Shown: positions 27,976-37,569 of the stretch, in pieces
Position numbering within the stretch: position 1 is the stretch's first letter
Layout: the number at the start of each line of letters is the position of its first letter
NCBI RefSeq assembly: GCF_007859735.1
Contig: NZ_SIHI01000001.1
Coordinates: 1,260,251-1,324,250, forward strand
Direction of reading: 5' to 3'
From: Thalassoglobus neptunius
GTDB lineage: Bacteria > Planctomycetota > Planctomycetia > Planctomycetales > Planctomycetaceae
DNA: 64,000 nt
Program-made: the position numbers and the translations under genes
The notes under the pieces: model-generated
What the model saw: only the letters and a program-made list of their open reading frames with translations
Told to the model about the DNA's origin: nothing
Database searches by the model: none

Positions 27976-29484
27976 ATGCAAATTCTCAACGGTCGTTCAT
28001 TTTGTGCCCCTCGTTTCCCGATTCGAGGTCGATGCGTCAACGTCATGCTGGCGGTCATTGTCTGCCTTTGTCTGTGGAGCGAAACTCTTGAATCGGCACC
28101 GCCTCGGAAACGCGCAAATGAGACAGTGACCGCTTTGGAGGAAATTGCGTGGACAAACGCAAAGCAGATTTGGGAATGGGCTGAGCCGGGATATCAAGAG
28201 GCCAATTCCTCAAAGCTTCTGTCGTCATGGCTCGCCTCGGAAGGCTTTGAGATTGAACGAGGAGTGGCTGGGATTCCGACCGCGTTCACAGCGACGATTG
28301 GCAACGGTTCGCCCGTCATCGCAATTCTTGGGGAGTTCGACGCGCTTCCGGGACTCGCGCAGGCAGCCGTCCCGTACAAGGCAACACCGGAAGGGAAAGA
28401 CTACGGTCACGGTTGTGGTCATCATTTGTTTGGTGTCGCATCAGCAACAGCCGCAATTGCCGTTGGTCGAGAAATCCTGAACGGCGACATCGAGGGAACG
28501 GTCCGGTACTACGGATGTCCGGCTGAAGAAGGCGGCAGTGCCAAGGTGTTTCTGGTCCGTGAAGGGCTCTTCGATGATGTCGACGTTGCTCTCCACTGGC
28601 ATCCAAGCAGCATCAATGCAGCCGGTGATCGATCATCTCTCGCCAGAATCGCGGTGAAATTCCGATTCCATGGGATCAGTGCTCATGCCGCAGCTGCCCC
28701 GGAGCAGGCGCGGTCGGCCCTCGACGCGGTCGAATTGACGAATATCGCGACGCAAATGCTCAGAGAGCATGTTCCCGAACAGACAAGAATTCATCACGTC
28801 ATCACTTCCGGCGGAAGCGCCCCGAACGTCGTTCCGGATTTCGCAGAAGTCTACTACTACGTCCGCCATCCCGATGCTTCAACGCTCTCCGAAATCTACG
28901 AGCGTTTCGTCAAATGTGCTCAGGCGGGGGCTCTTGCGACGGAGACCGAACTCGAAATCGTCAACGAAGGCGGGATTCTCGACATTCTCCCGAACAATAC
29001 GCTCGCCGAAATTACGTTGGAGAACCTCAGGCAACTCAATGATCTCGAGTACACGAGTGAGGATGTGAAGTTCGCGCTCAAACTCCAGTCGACACTCTCG
29101 AACCCCAAACCGCTCGCGTCTGTGCGTGAGGTAATCAATCGAAGTGGTGAAACGAGCAGCGGATCGACTGATGTTGGAGACGTCTCCTGGGTGGTGCCGA
29201 CAACGGGATTCAATACTGCCTGTTGGGTCCCCGGAACACCCGGTCATTCCTGGCAGGCGGTTGCCTGCGGGCGGCGGAAAATGGCTCGCGCCGGGATGAC
29301 GCTTGCAAGTCGGGTTCTGACAGCCACAGCCATCGATTTATTCGAACAACCCGAGGTGATCAAAGCGGCCAACTTGGAATTCGAAAGACGGCGCGGCAAG
29401 CACGGGTATCGGTCACTGATTCCGCCCGATCAGGGACCTCCACTCAACTATCGAAAGCCGACGACGATCAATTCCCGCGATTGA
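27976..29484 (+). CDS. M20-family amidohydrolase (AbgB/aminoacylase-like)
   Basis: The 502-residue protein resembles AbgB-type M20 metallopeptidases that split p-aminobenzoyl-glutamate or similar amides. Metal-site signatures are visible: the acid-rich IAILGEFDALPGL near 116, KDYGHGCGHHLFGVAS near 141-156, and YGCPAEEGGSAKVFL with the catalytic Glu-Glu pair near 182. The dimerisation domain starts near 228 (VKFRFHGISAHAAAAPEQ), and the C-terminal GSTDVGDVSWVVPTTGF and GTPGHSWQAV are family-typical. Residues 1-38 include a hydrophobic VNVMLAVIVCLCLWS segment, so it may be exported. The ATG at 27976 follows GAGGAAAG. It stands alone; the next gene is convergent. Confidence 0.85.
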   Translation: MQILNGRSFCAPRFPIRGRCVNVMLAVIVCLCLWSETLESAPPRKRANETVTALEEIAWTNAKQIWEWAEPGYQEANSSKLLSSWLASEGFEIERGVAGIPTAFTATIGNGSPVIAILGEFDALPGLAQAAVPYKATPEGKDYGHGCGHHLFGVASATAAIAVGREILNGDIEGTVRYYGCPAEEGGSAKVFLVREGLFDDVDVALHWHPSSINAAGDRSSLARIAVKFRFHGISAHAAAAPEQARSALDAVELTNIATQMLREHVPEQTRIHHVITSGGSAPNVVPDFAEVYYYVRHPDASTLSEIYERFVKCAQAGALATETELEIVNEGGILDILPNNTLAEITLENLRQLNDLEYTSEDVKFALKLQSTLSNPKPLASVREVINRSGETSSGSTDVGDVSWVVPTTGFNTACWVPGTPGHSWQAVACGRRKMARAGMTLASRVLTATAIDLFEQPEVIKAANLEFERRRGKHGYRSLIPPDQGPPLNYRKPTTINSRD

Positions 29485-29530
29485 GCACTACTCGCGATGA
29501 TATCGCGAAGTCACGTTATTCGCGTTCGAA

Positions 29531-30025
29531 TCACTCTGCGCGGTCGAGCAGTTCGGCAATGTTACGTGAACAGTCTCGTGATTCGCATGAGAGATAAAGC
29601 GACAGTAAGTCTCGCAAGGTTGCCGATTGAGTGACAAAGAGTGGAATCCAGATTGCCCGGGAATTCCCGTCCGCACGCACCTTCAAGTACCGCAGTCCGG
29701 CAGTGGTGACGATTTCGCAATCCGAAACTGCCTCCCACGATGTCCGCTGCGGGCGGCACCAGAAATCGTAGCAGGCGATTCCATCGCGGCTGACCTGGAA
29801 AGGGAAACGGTACTTCAAGAGAAGAATCGCACTTGTACAAAGCACGATGACGAGCAACGGAAGCACGAATGCGAGAAGCTGAAAATTCGCCTCGCCATTC
29901 AGCACAAACACACATTCTGTTGTGATCAGTGCGACAACGAACACGAGCAGAAAGGGCTGGCTGAACGAGATCCGGAAGTCTTCGCGTCGAAAAGAGACAC
30001 GCACAATGTCATCTGCCAATTTCAT
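29531..30025 (-). CDS. Small membrane protein with PH-like domain
   Basis: The 164-residue protein has a short N-terminal strand region (VRVSFRREDFRISF), two adjacent membrane helices (FLLVFVVALITTECVFVL and LLAFVLPLLVIVLCTSAILLL), and a C-terminal beta-rich domain (FQVSRDGIACYDFWCR, WEAVSDCEIVTTAGLRYLKV). That arrangement is seen in bacterial PH-domain (YdbT/STM3941-like) membrane proteins. AGGGAAG lies 4 bp before the ATG. The function is unknown; it stands alone and convergent with the amidohydrolase. Confidence 0.65.
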   Translation of the reverse strand: MKLADDIVRVSFRREDFRISFSQPFLLVFVVALITTECVFVLNGEANFQLLAFVLPLLVIVLCTSAILLLKYRFPFQVSRDGIACYDFWCRPQRTSWEAVSDCEIVTTAGLRYLKVRADGNSRAIWIPLFVTQSATLRDLLSLYLSCESRDCSRNIAELLDRAE

Positions 30026-30444
30026 CGGACTTCCCTATTTTTACGCCATCCCACTTCTGGAGCGAGAAGTGTTAAGCTTTGATGAACAATTCGTCAGTCC
30101 TTGAATAACTCTGCAAAATTACCAAGCCTATTCAGTTATCGAAATGCGAAACAGCTTTCGATGACAATTCTACGACGGAATTGGCAGTTTCTGTTGGGTT
30201 TTCTTCATTTCTTAATAATCGCGATCGCGAACTTTCGGGCAGAACGATGTTCAAAAGCAGATTGCAACTTCTGGTCAGATGAGCCTTCACAGACGTTGAG
30301 ATCCCGTGGAAAAAGACCGGGCGTCTCGCTGAGGGATTTCGAATGTTCACTCAAAGCAGATTTCGACACGGCCTTCACAAATTCACAGAAGCGAACAATG
30401 TGAAAACCATGTCGAAGAGGGTGGGCTGCAAATCGTGTTTCGGA
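30026..30444. other. Non-coding gap
   Basis: These 419 bp lie between two minus-strand genes. A 100-codon plus-strand frame here (30101-30403) has no ribosome site or motif and is not called. I see no hairpin or repeat. Confidence 0.35.
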
Positions 30445-32349
30445 TTAGTTTCCGGTGATTATGGAGAAGTCTGCGAAGTACGCGTAAATGAACGCAACAA
30501 AAAGCATTAATCCGATTCCCATCGGTTTCGCCAGTGGCCAGGGTGTGAGGTCCACATCTCCGGAATACTGTTGTTCCCAGGGAGTTTCACGCGGCTTGAC
30601 GGCTCCAATCACCAACATCAACGCCACGGAGCCAGCGAACACGAGACCGAGAAAGTGAAACGTGTGAATCGAGCTGACAAAAGCGTCTCCCGGAGTGGTG
30701 AAATACCCGAGACAAATGGCGAAGAAACTGGCGATGAGAGTCACTTTCGCAGCCAGTGCGGGAACTCTTTTCGACAACATTCCGACCAGCATCACCGAGA
30801 AAATAGGGATGAAATACAATCCGTTCATCTTCTGCAGGTAACCGAAAATGCTGTCCTGTCCGAGCAACATCGGAGCGACCAGCATCGTCACGACCGCAAT
30901 GACGGTCCCGAAGATTTTCCCCGATCGAATGACTTCAGTTTCGCTGGCATTTGGACGGAGCATTCCTTGATAAACGCCCAGACTGAAGAGGGTGGCCGTA
31001 CTGTTCAAGGCGGAGTTAAAGGAGCTGAGAATCGCTCCGATCACTGCTGCCGCGAAGAAACCGACGAGATAGTCCGGCAGAACGTCCTGCACAAGTCGGC
31101 CGTAGCTCTTGTCAGCGTTGCGAGGCGGAATCACGCGATCCAGTTGTTCCTCGGGGAGTTCGTCGAGATAAACATGTTCTCCATTTTCATCTTCAACGAT
31201 GACGACACCGACCGGGAGAACTTTCTCGATGGCCAATTCCTTACCGACGGAATCATGAACCGTCTGTTCTGCAAATGCCAAGACGTCGGCGTCTGTTGTG
31301 ACTTTGAGAAGCTCGCGGGCTTCGCTGCCGTGCAGAATTTCCTTCCCTGCCTCTGAACTAACGACCACGGCCGGAGCATCGGTTGTTTTGTCTTTCACCG
31401 CATAGGCGCCGTCTTCAGTCTCGACTCGTCCGTATTGATGGAAAGCGACCAGCCCGGGAAGGACGAGAATCATCGGCGCGAGGACTTTCAACGAGCCAGC
31501 GAGCAGAACTCCCTTCTGTCCTTCCGCTAAATTTTTGGCACCGAACGTACGTTGAATGATCTGCTGGTTCGTCGTCCAATAGAAGAGGTTGAGCAGAAGA
31601 ACACCCGAAAACAGGGTGAAGAAGGGAACGGATTGGTCAGGACCCCCGATTGAATTGAACTTCTCAGGAGCTGCCTCCCTAAGCGTTTGAAGGCCCGCGA
31701 CGGGACCTTCCGGATTGACTGCTGTGAGGCCGAAGTATGCGATCAAGAGTCCGCCGACGAGGAGGCCGAATCCGTTCAATGTATCTGACACGGCAACGGT
31801 TCGAAGTCCTCCCCAAATGGCGTAAATAGAGCCAATTGTCCCAATCAGCCAGACCGTCAAAGCGATGAGCGTGAATTCGTCCTGAATGCCTGTCAGTTCT
31901 CCGAGTTGCAACATTCCGGAAACACCCCGAGCCCCGGTGAAGAGAATGATGGGGAGCAGGATTCCCGCATAAGCGACGAGAAAAATCAGCGTCGTGATGT
32001 TACGGGTCCCATGATCGAAGCGGTTTTCGAGGAATTGGGGAACAGTGGCAATTCCGCTTTTCAAATACCGAGGAAGGTAGAACAGGGCGAGAATCACCAG
32101 TGAAACGGCTGCGACGACCTCCCAGGCCATCACACAAATCCCGTCGCGGTAAGCGTCGCCGTTCAGCCCCACAAGCTGTTCGGTAGAAAGATTGGTCAAC
32201 AAGAGTGAGCCAGCGATAAACCCACCGGTCAGACTTCGTCCTGCCAGAAAGTATCCGGCGGAACTGTCATGGTTGTCATGACGCGTCAAACGCCAGGTGA
32301 TGAATCCCACCAACGCAGTGAAAAATACAAACGACAACAATGTCAGCAT
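30445..32349 (-). CDS. Sodium:solute symporter (SSS family) with a soluble insertion
   Basis: The 634-residue transporter has about 14 membrane helices. Family signatures include AGYFLAGRSLTGGFIAGSLLLTNLSTEQLVGLNG near the N-terminus (read as two halves) and YAIWGGLRTVAVSDTLNGFG near 185-204. Residues about 305-420 are a hydrophilic insertion (EDGAYAVKDKTTDAPAVVV, ELAIEKVLPVGVVIVEDENG, YGRLVQDVLPDYLVG) between the helix LVLPGLVAFHQYG and the one with AAAVIGAILSSFNSALNSTA. The substrate is unknown; sugar transporters of the SGLT group are closest in feel. AAAGGG lies 5 bp before the ATG. It stands alone on the minus strand. Confidence 0.88.
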   Translation of the reverse strand: MLTLLSFVFFTALVGFITWRLTRHDNHDSSAGYFLAGRSLTGGFIAGSLLLTNLSTEQLVGLNGDAYRDGICVMAWEVVAAVSLVILALFYLPRYLKSGIATVPQFLENRFDHGTRNITTLIFLVAYAGILLPIILFTGARGVSGMLQLGELTGIQDEFTLIALTVWLIGTIGSIYAIWGGLRTVAVSDTLNGFGLLVGGLLIAYFGLTAVNPEGPVAGLQTLREAAPEKFNSIGGPDQSVPFFTLFSGVLLLNLFYWTTNQQIIQRTFGAKNLAEGQKGVLLAGSLKVLAPMILVLPGLVAFHQYGRVETEDGAYAVKDKTTDAPAVVVSSEAGKEILHGSEARELLKVTTDADVLAFAEQTVHDSVGKELAIEKVLPVGVVIVEDENGEHVYLDELPEEQLDRVIPPRNADKSYGRLVQDVLPDYLVGFFAAAVIGAILSSFNSALNSTATLFSLGVYQGMLRPNASETEVIRSGKIFGTVIAVVTMLVAPMLLGQDSIFGYLQKMNGLYFIPIFSVMLVGMLSKRVPALAAKVTLIASFFAICLGYFTTPGDAFVSSIHTFHFLGLVFAGSVALMLVIGAVKPRETPWEQQYSGDVDLTPWPLAKPMGIGLMLFVAFIYAYFADFSIITGN

Positions 32350-32676
32350 GCCGACCCTTTCATCAGGCTTGTCCGATTCGTGATAGAACTGCCCGTTGTA
32401 GTGGACACATCACGTTTCGCCACTCAAAAACCCAAGAAGTGACGGAATATCTCAGTCAATCTGCTAAGGAACAACAACTGACATTGACTTTCAGCGCGGA
32501 GATGCCGCGATGAGCAAACGGCCCGCAGAACCTAAAGGACTTTGATTTGCTCTCGAAGCCACCCTGTGAAGCCGCGATGTCAACAGATACCGGCTCTTCA
32601 TCGATGTGGCGAAGAGACCGCGAATAAGAATTGACTGAGTACGTCAGCAAATGCTGCATGGCCGAAGCTGCAGAGG
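32350..32676. other. Non-coding gap
   Basis: These 327 bp lie between two minus-strand genes and hold the symporter leader. I see no gene or strong hairpin. Confidence 0.35.
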
Positions 32677-34404
32677 TTATTCGAACCCGTACTTGAGGTT
32701 CTCCATTTTCTTTCTCAACCGAGCTTCGAATGCGTCTCCTCGATCTTCGAATGGCCGATTCTTCAGATACCACTCGCCCCACGTCAGCACGAGGTTTTTA
32801 TGCCACTGTGCGATGGCAGCGGACTTCTGGTCTTCAGAAGCGGAGGGAGGAAGTTCCTCGAGAGGATCCTCCGGGAAGCCGAATCCGGTCGGACGCCGCG
32901 AAATCCAGCACAGGGCGTTTCGAGCTTCGATCATGACACCCAAATCAGAATCGCTCAATCGATCAATCAGGTACTGAGTCAAATTCATGTTCCCGGTGCG
33001 ACCGAGTGCCCAAACGACCGTTTGTCGAATTTGGGGATCAGGATGGTCGACCAGCTTTACGAGTTGATCGACCTGTCCAATCAAATCCTCGCGATTCCCA
33101 ATCTGGACCTGTTCAATAATTTGCTCCTGAACGTCGAGCATGTCGAGGTTGCCGGTGTTTGAAAGCGAAGCCAGCAAAACATCGAGAGGTTCGGTCGGTT
33201 TTTCTTTCTGCTGGATCGTTCGTCCGTTGAAATCGACGTCGCTCAAATCGTCGGGAAGTCCCCGTCCTCCGGCAAGCAGACCGTCGCCGAATCCGGGTTC
33301 ACTGACTCGTTTGAGCAGTTTTCCCGTCGAACGCGTCAAGAAGAGAATCGCAAACGCGGTGTCGAGACCTTCGTCGAAGAAGCTCGATTCGTTCCAGGAC
33401 CCGTTCTCAAGCTGCTTGCCGATCAGGTAGTTGGCACATTCATCGAACCAGGCATGGCTTCCGACGTTCTCAACGTCAGCAAGTGCAGCCATTCGTTCAA
33501 GCGTGTAGTAGTAATAGGTTGCGTGCGGACTCTCTTTGTTCTCGACGCGAAAACGAGTCCCGAGCCATCCGAATGCGTTCTTGACTGTTTCGACGGAAGC
33601 ACCTGAGATGCGAACCGATTCGCCGCGTGCTTCTTCTCCGTCGAGATCGACTTGTTGCAGGATGCCGAATTTTGGACCAGTTGGGCCGGATTCTTCTTCG
33701 CGTTTTTTAGGTCGGCGGTCCTTCAACGGAAGGAACTCCGGGTCGATGTGTAACATTGCGATGTGCATGTTCGCGACAGCTGCCGCAGTCATGTTGAGTG
33801 TTGACGCATCTTTGAAGTGACCCGTTGTCGTGCCCGGGCAATAGGCGAATCCGCTGTCTTTGTTTTTGAATCTCACATGCCAGGAGAGAACCTTCTCCCA
33901 GACTTTGTCGTCGATTTCGATCCCAGCCCGTTCCGCTGCCCAGAGGGCGAGACACGCATATTGAATGACACTCGTATCGCCGTTGTACTTCGCCTCGCTT
34001 CTCCCGGTCGGGTAGTCCCAGCCTCCGTTTTCCTTTTGCTGCCCGATGATGTAATCAGCGATCATCTTCAGCTGCGGCTTATACTTTTCCGTCGAAATGT
34101 CCGCCAGAAGTGTCGCTTCGACTCCCGCTTCATAAATGTGTTCACTGGCCGGGCGATATTTCCCACCTTCGAATCGCTCAAGGATCTCATTGACCGTGCT
34201 CCCAACGGCTCCGGAATCGGGAGAAGCACCCGCCTTATACAGGGCGAGAGCGGTGACTGTTCGCTTTCCGCCGGTAGTTTTGTCGAAGATTCCCTGAAGG
34301 TATCCCGAACCTTGAGCAATCGCCTTCTTCACCGCAGCTGGATCAGCTGCCAGAAGATTCGATGAAAACAGGCCGATGACGATGAGCGACACGATCGACT
34401 TCAT
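32677..34404 (-). CDS. Secreted prenyltransferase/squalene-cyclase-like repeat protein with HEAT-like tail
   Basis: The 575-residue protein starts with a signal peptide (IVSLIVIGLFSSNLLAADP, cut near 19-20). Residues about 25-370 carry alpha/alpha-toroid repeats of the prenyltransferase/squalene oxidase type (YIIGQQKENGGWDYPTGR, YLIGKQLENGSWNESSFFDE), whose QxxxGxW repeats are typical. Cyclase catalytic DxDD is not visible, so an enzymatic role is doubtful. Residues about 430-520 form HEAT-like repeats (QLVKLVDHPDPQIRQTVVWAL and LIDRLSDSDLGVMIEARNAL). Such proteins are common and uncharacterised in planctomycetes. It stands alone between the symporter and the glycosyltransferase. Confidence 0.8.
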   Translation of the reverse strand: MKSIVSLIVIGLFSSNLLAADPAAVKKAIAQGSGYLQGIFDKTTGGKRTVTALALYKAGASPDSGAVGSTVNEILERFEGGKYRPASEHIYEAGVEATLLADISTEKYKPQLKMIADYIIGQQKENGGWDYPTGRSEAKYNGDTSVIQYACLALWAAERAGIEIDDKVWEKVLSWHVRFKNKDSGFAYCPGTTTGHFKDASTLNMTAAAVANMHIAMLHIDPEFLPLKDRRPKKREEESGPTGPKFGILQQVDLDGEEARGESVRISGASVETVKNAFGWLGTRFRVENKESPHATYYYYTLERMAALADVENVGSHAWFDECANYLIGKQLENGSWNESSFFDEGLDTAFAILFLTRSTGKLLKRVSEPGFGDGLLAGGRGLPDDLSDVDFNGRTIQQKEKPTEPLDVLLASLSNTGNLDMLDVQEQIIEQVQIGNREDLIGQVDQLVKLVDHPDPQIRQTVVWALGRTGNMNLTQYLIDRLSDSDLGVMIEARNALCWISRRPTGFGFPEDPLEELPPSASEDQKSAAIAQWHKNLVLTWGEWYLKNRPFEDRGDAFEARLRKKMENLKYGFE

Positions 34405-34568
34405 GAGGCAAATGTCTGCAATTTTGGGATATGATATGAGTAAGAAGAGAGATGAAATTATAGCAGAAGGGAATTCGGTGTGTCATGAGTCTTCGTGAGG
34501 AAATCTATTCTGAGAGGTTGACTTCTTCCGATTTGATCTCTTTTCCGGCGAAGTGACACAATTTCCCC

Positions 34569-35627
34569 TCAGCCTGATTTCGATTGTTCAAGCAGCTTTT
34601 GAAAGGAATCAATCAGCTTCGGGAGTGCCGACTGCACGGAAAAATCCTCCTCAACTCGCTTCCTCGCAGCTTGTCCCATCCGCTTCCGAAGCTGCGCATC
34701 CTCCAGCAATCGCAGCAATCCATTCGACCATTCCGTTTCCGTCGAGGCGAGAAAACCGTTCTCACCATGTTGAATGATTTCCTGATTCACTCCCACCGGT
34801 GACGCAATCGCAGCTCGCCCGGCAGCCATATATTGCAATAGCTTGAAACCGCACTTGTAGCGTGCCCATTCTTCATCAGGCAACGGCATGATCCCGACAG
34901 AGAAGCGAGCGATCTCCCCGGTTGCCGTTTCCGAATCCCATGCGCGAAATTCTACGAACGGGGATTTCTTTCGAAGGTCAGCAACCGAACTTTCTTTTCC
35001 CGTCACAATTCGAAGACGAAAGGGTGTGCGTTCATACGATCGACAAAGCGCCGGAAGAATCTGTTCCAGGTACGCCACATTTGAATCGGTTCCAATCCAC
35101 CCGACAATCGGAAGCTCGTCGTCAGGTTCTCGATGATTCAGCGGGTAGAGTTTCGTGTCGACAACGGTCGGAAACAATTGAACCGCTGACGAGTACTGCT
35201 GGGCATACTCGACGAGATTCGGATTTCCAGCGAGAACGAGGTCGCTTTCACGACACAGCCAGGCAAACTTCTCGGGATACCGCAAGAAGATGGCATCGTC
35301 GACATCCAGAACCATGTGTCTCCCAACGCGGCGAAACCGTTCTTCGAGGTCAAACGTGGGATTGTCGAAGAGTTCGCGTTCGACGACCACGATATCTGGT
35401 CGAAACACTTTGGCTCGAAGTAGATGAGACCAGAAGCTGAGCCGCTTTAGTTTCTGGCTGAATCGCCACCCAAGGAAGTCGTTTGAGTCGTATTTGCCCG
35501 GATACCCGGACGCGACAACGCATCGAAAACCGGCCTTTCTCAGTCCGGAAATGAACGGAAGGATTCGATATTCTGTCGAGGGAACATTCCGTCCCGAAAC
35601 GAGAAATAGAAGTCGCGGCTGTCTCAA
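34569..35627 (-). CDS. Glycosyltransferase family 4 (GT-B)
   Basis: The 352-residue protein has a GT-B fold: LLFLVSGRNVPSTEYRILPF at the N-terminus, the hinge LPIVGWIGTDSNVAYLEQIL near 172, and the C-terminal donor-site motif FKLLQYMAAGRAAIASPVG near 265-285 with the EIIQHGENGFLA stretch. No ATG is available: the frame opens with TTG at 35627 after an upstream stop, so a TTG start is assumed. It would transfer a sugar to a cell-surface glycan. It is divergent from murJ and does not obviously form an operon with its minus-strand neighbours. Confidence 0.8.
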   Translation of the reverse strand: MRQPRLLFLVSGRNVPSTEYRILPFISGLRKAGFRCVVASGYPGKYDSNDFLGWRFSQKLKRLSFWSHLLRAKVFRPDIVVVERELFDNPTFDLEERFRRVGRHMVLDVDDAIFLRYPEKFAWLCRESDLVLAGNPNLVEYAQQYSSAVQLFPTVVDTKLYPLNHREPDDELPIVGWIGTDSNVAYLEQILPALCRSYERTPFRLRIVTGKESSVADLRKKSPFVEFRAWDSETATGEIARFSVGIMPLPDEEWARYKCGFKLLQYMAAGRAAIASPVGVNQEIIQHGENGFLASTETEWSNGLLRLLEDAQLRKRMGQAARKRVEEDFSVQSALPKLIDSFQKLLEQSKSG

Positions 35628-35963
35628 TGGCTTTCTCTTCTGTGGCTCCCCATCGAAGGATCAATTCGATGACTCTCTGAACTCATGAATCTGTGACTCT
35701 AGAAAACAACGGTTTGAATTGGCACCAACTCAAACGCTCTTTCGGGAACTGTGGGATTGTGGTCACCGCACGAAATCCCGGAATTGGTGACGACTTCGAT
35801 AGACTTTCGTGCAGTTTTCAGTCAAAACCAGCATCGCACTTTGAAATTTGATCGAGCGACACGCTGCCGAAAGATCATGCTGCGGCGCGTGTGTCTCTTT
35901 CTTCGGAAGACTCATCTGCAACAATTGCCCTGATCGTTCACGGACTGAATCGAGAGTCATTCA
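35628..35963. other. Divergent intergenic region before murJ
   Basis: These 336 bp separate the glycosyltransferase (minus) from murJ (plus) and should contain both promoters. No gene frame is convincing and I could not assign a promoter. Confidence 0.35.
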
Positions 35964-37541
35964 ATGTCTGACCCCAATCAGAACTCTATCGAACCGGTCG
36001 AAGATTCTGGTTTAGAAACACGTTCGCTCCCACGATTCTCGTCGACGTTCCTGGTCGTCTTTCTCGGAACGGTTGTTCAGATTCTGTTGCAGTTTCTGCT
36101 GCAAATTCTGCTTGCCAAACTTTTCGGAACGAGAATCGAGTTCGAAGCTTACACGGTCGCTTTGACGATTCCGATCGCCGTGAGTGCAGTCATCGCCGGA
36201 ACAATTAGTGCCCCGCTTGTGACATTCATGAACCGCATCGGCGATCTGAAAGACCGTCGCGAGTTCGCAGGAACGGTTTTGGTTGTGATCGGAATGGTGT
36301 GTCTTGGGATCGCAGCTGTCGGGATGGTTGTTCGTACGCCGTTGATGCATTGGTATCTTCAAGGGGACCAATCAGAATTGGAACAGCTCTCTGCGAAGCT
36401 CTTTGCAATCCTCGTCTGGTTGATTCCTGCAAACGCAGCGATTGGACTCTTTCAGGCTGTGCTTCAGCAATCACTCGAGTTCCGAATCCCTGCCATCGCT
36501 GGAGGATTGGGCCCGCTGGTGACCGTCCTGACGGTCGCGGTCTTCGCTCGAGATTCCGGAATTGAAGTCGTTGCCTGGGGCACGATCGCAGGGGCCGTGT
36601 GCAATTTGATGATTCAGCTGCGGAGTTTGTCGACTCGCGTTCAGTGGACCATTTCAAGAAACCAGCTCGCTGCATTCGCTTCGCTGATTCTGGCCGGCGT
36701 TCCGATTTTGATTGGAACACTCGTGCTCAAAGCCGACTCGGTCGTCGATCCGTCATTGGCATCTGCGATGTCGCCGGGGTCGATCGGTCATCTCAGGTAC
36801 GCGACTCAGTTGATGACGATCTTCGTTGTGCTGGGCTCGGGCACGCTCTCGACACTCGTTTTTCCGAAACTCGCCATCAGCGCTGCCTCCGACCGGGGGC
36901 TGTTTCTTCGAGATGCGTCGATGGCGCTACGCACTCTGATTCAGTTACTTGTTCCAAGCCTCGTCGTCATTTTTCTTTTCGGCCCTTCGCTTGTCGCTGA
37001 TCTCTATCAACGAGGGGAATTTCAGCCGTCGGACACTCTAGAAGTCACCTCGCTCATGAAGGTGCTCAGCGGATTTTTCATTGGCGCCGGGCTGTGCGAA
37101 ATCGCCGGGAAAATCTTTGTCAGCGATCACGATACCTGGACGCCGAACGTTGTCGGCAGCATCGGCGTCGGTTTGGGGATCACTGCAAAACTAACGACAG
37201 GACTTGTGCAAGACGTCACTTCCCTGGCGACGATTACGTCAATCGTCTTTCTGAGTTGCGGACTGATCCTGTGGGCCATTCTGGCATTTCGATACGGAAC
37301 GGAAATTCTGTCCGGTGCGATGAGCGGAGCTGCAGTCTCCGGGATCTCAGCGATTGCTGCGGGAGTGATCGGTGGAGCCATCAATATGATGAATTTTCCG
37401 TTTTCATCCGTTGTCGGTTTGTTCGCCGGAGCGGCAACATACTTCGCTGTTTTGCTGTCCATCGATCCGCACTTGCGGCAACTGGTGATGGAACCTCGCC
37501 ACTCCAGTGAACAGATTGAGACGACCGACCATCACGAATGA
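35964..37541 (+). CDS. murJ: MurJ-type lipid II flippase
   Basis: The 525-residue protein has about 14 membrane helices in the MviN/MurJ (MOP superfamily) pattern. Recognisable family segments are LLAKLFGTRIEFEAYTVALTIP near 49, a region with SPGSIGHLRYATQLMTIF near 272, and LVADLYQRGEFQPSD near 343. MurJ flips the peptidoglycan precursor lipid II to the periplasmic face of the inner membrane. The start is ATG at 35964, without a strong ribosome site. The N-terminal 20 residues are a hydrophilic extension. It lies just upstream of a lipoprotein gene (convergent) and 0.8 kb from the rsmH-ftsI cluster, which fits a wall-synthesis neighbourhood. Some MurJ-like proteins export other lipid-linked sugars, so that alternative remains. 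Confidence 0.8.
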   Translation: MSDPNQNSIEPVEDSGLETRSLPRFSSTFLVVFLGTVVQILLQFLLQILLAKLFGTRIEFEAYTVALTIPIAVSAVIAGTISAPLVTFMNRIGDLKDRREFAGTVLVVIGMVCLGIAAVGMVVRTPLMHWYLQGDQSELEQLSAKLFAILVWLIPANAAIGLFQAVLQQSLEFRIPAIAGGLGPLVTVLTVAVFARDSGIEVVAWGTIAGAVCNLMIQLRSLSTRVQWTISRNQLAAFASLILAGVPILIGTLVLKADSVVDPSLASAMSPGSIGHLRYATQLMTIFVVLGSGTLSTLVFPKLAISAASDRGLFLRDASMALRTLIQLLVPSLVVIFLFGPSLVADLYQRGEFQPSDTLEVTSLMKVLSGFFIGAGLCEIAGKIFVSDHDTWTPNVVGSIGVGLGITAKLTTGLVQDVTSLATITSIVFLSCGLILWAILAFRYGTEILSGAMSGAAVSGISAIAAGVIGGAINMMNFPFSSVVGLFAGAATYFAVLLSIDPHLRQLVMEPRHSSEQIETTDHHE

Positions 37542-37550
37542 TGATCGGTC
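37523..37550. terminator. Imperfect hairpin between convergent murJ and lipoprotein genes
   Basis: GACCGACCATC and GATGATCGGTC form an 11-bp stem with one mismatched or wobble pair around a 6-base loop. It overlaps the murJ stop and lies between convergent genes, where a shared terminator is expected. There is no T-run. Confidence 0.4.
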
Positions 37551-37569
37551 CGTGTCGTCTCTTAACCTG

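Noticed and set aside
30101-30403. 100-codon plus-strand frame in the gap before the symporter gene
   Set aside because: No ribosome site or family signature; composition does not resemble neighbouring proteins.
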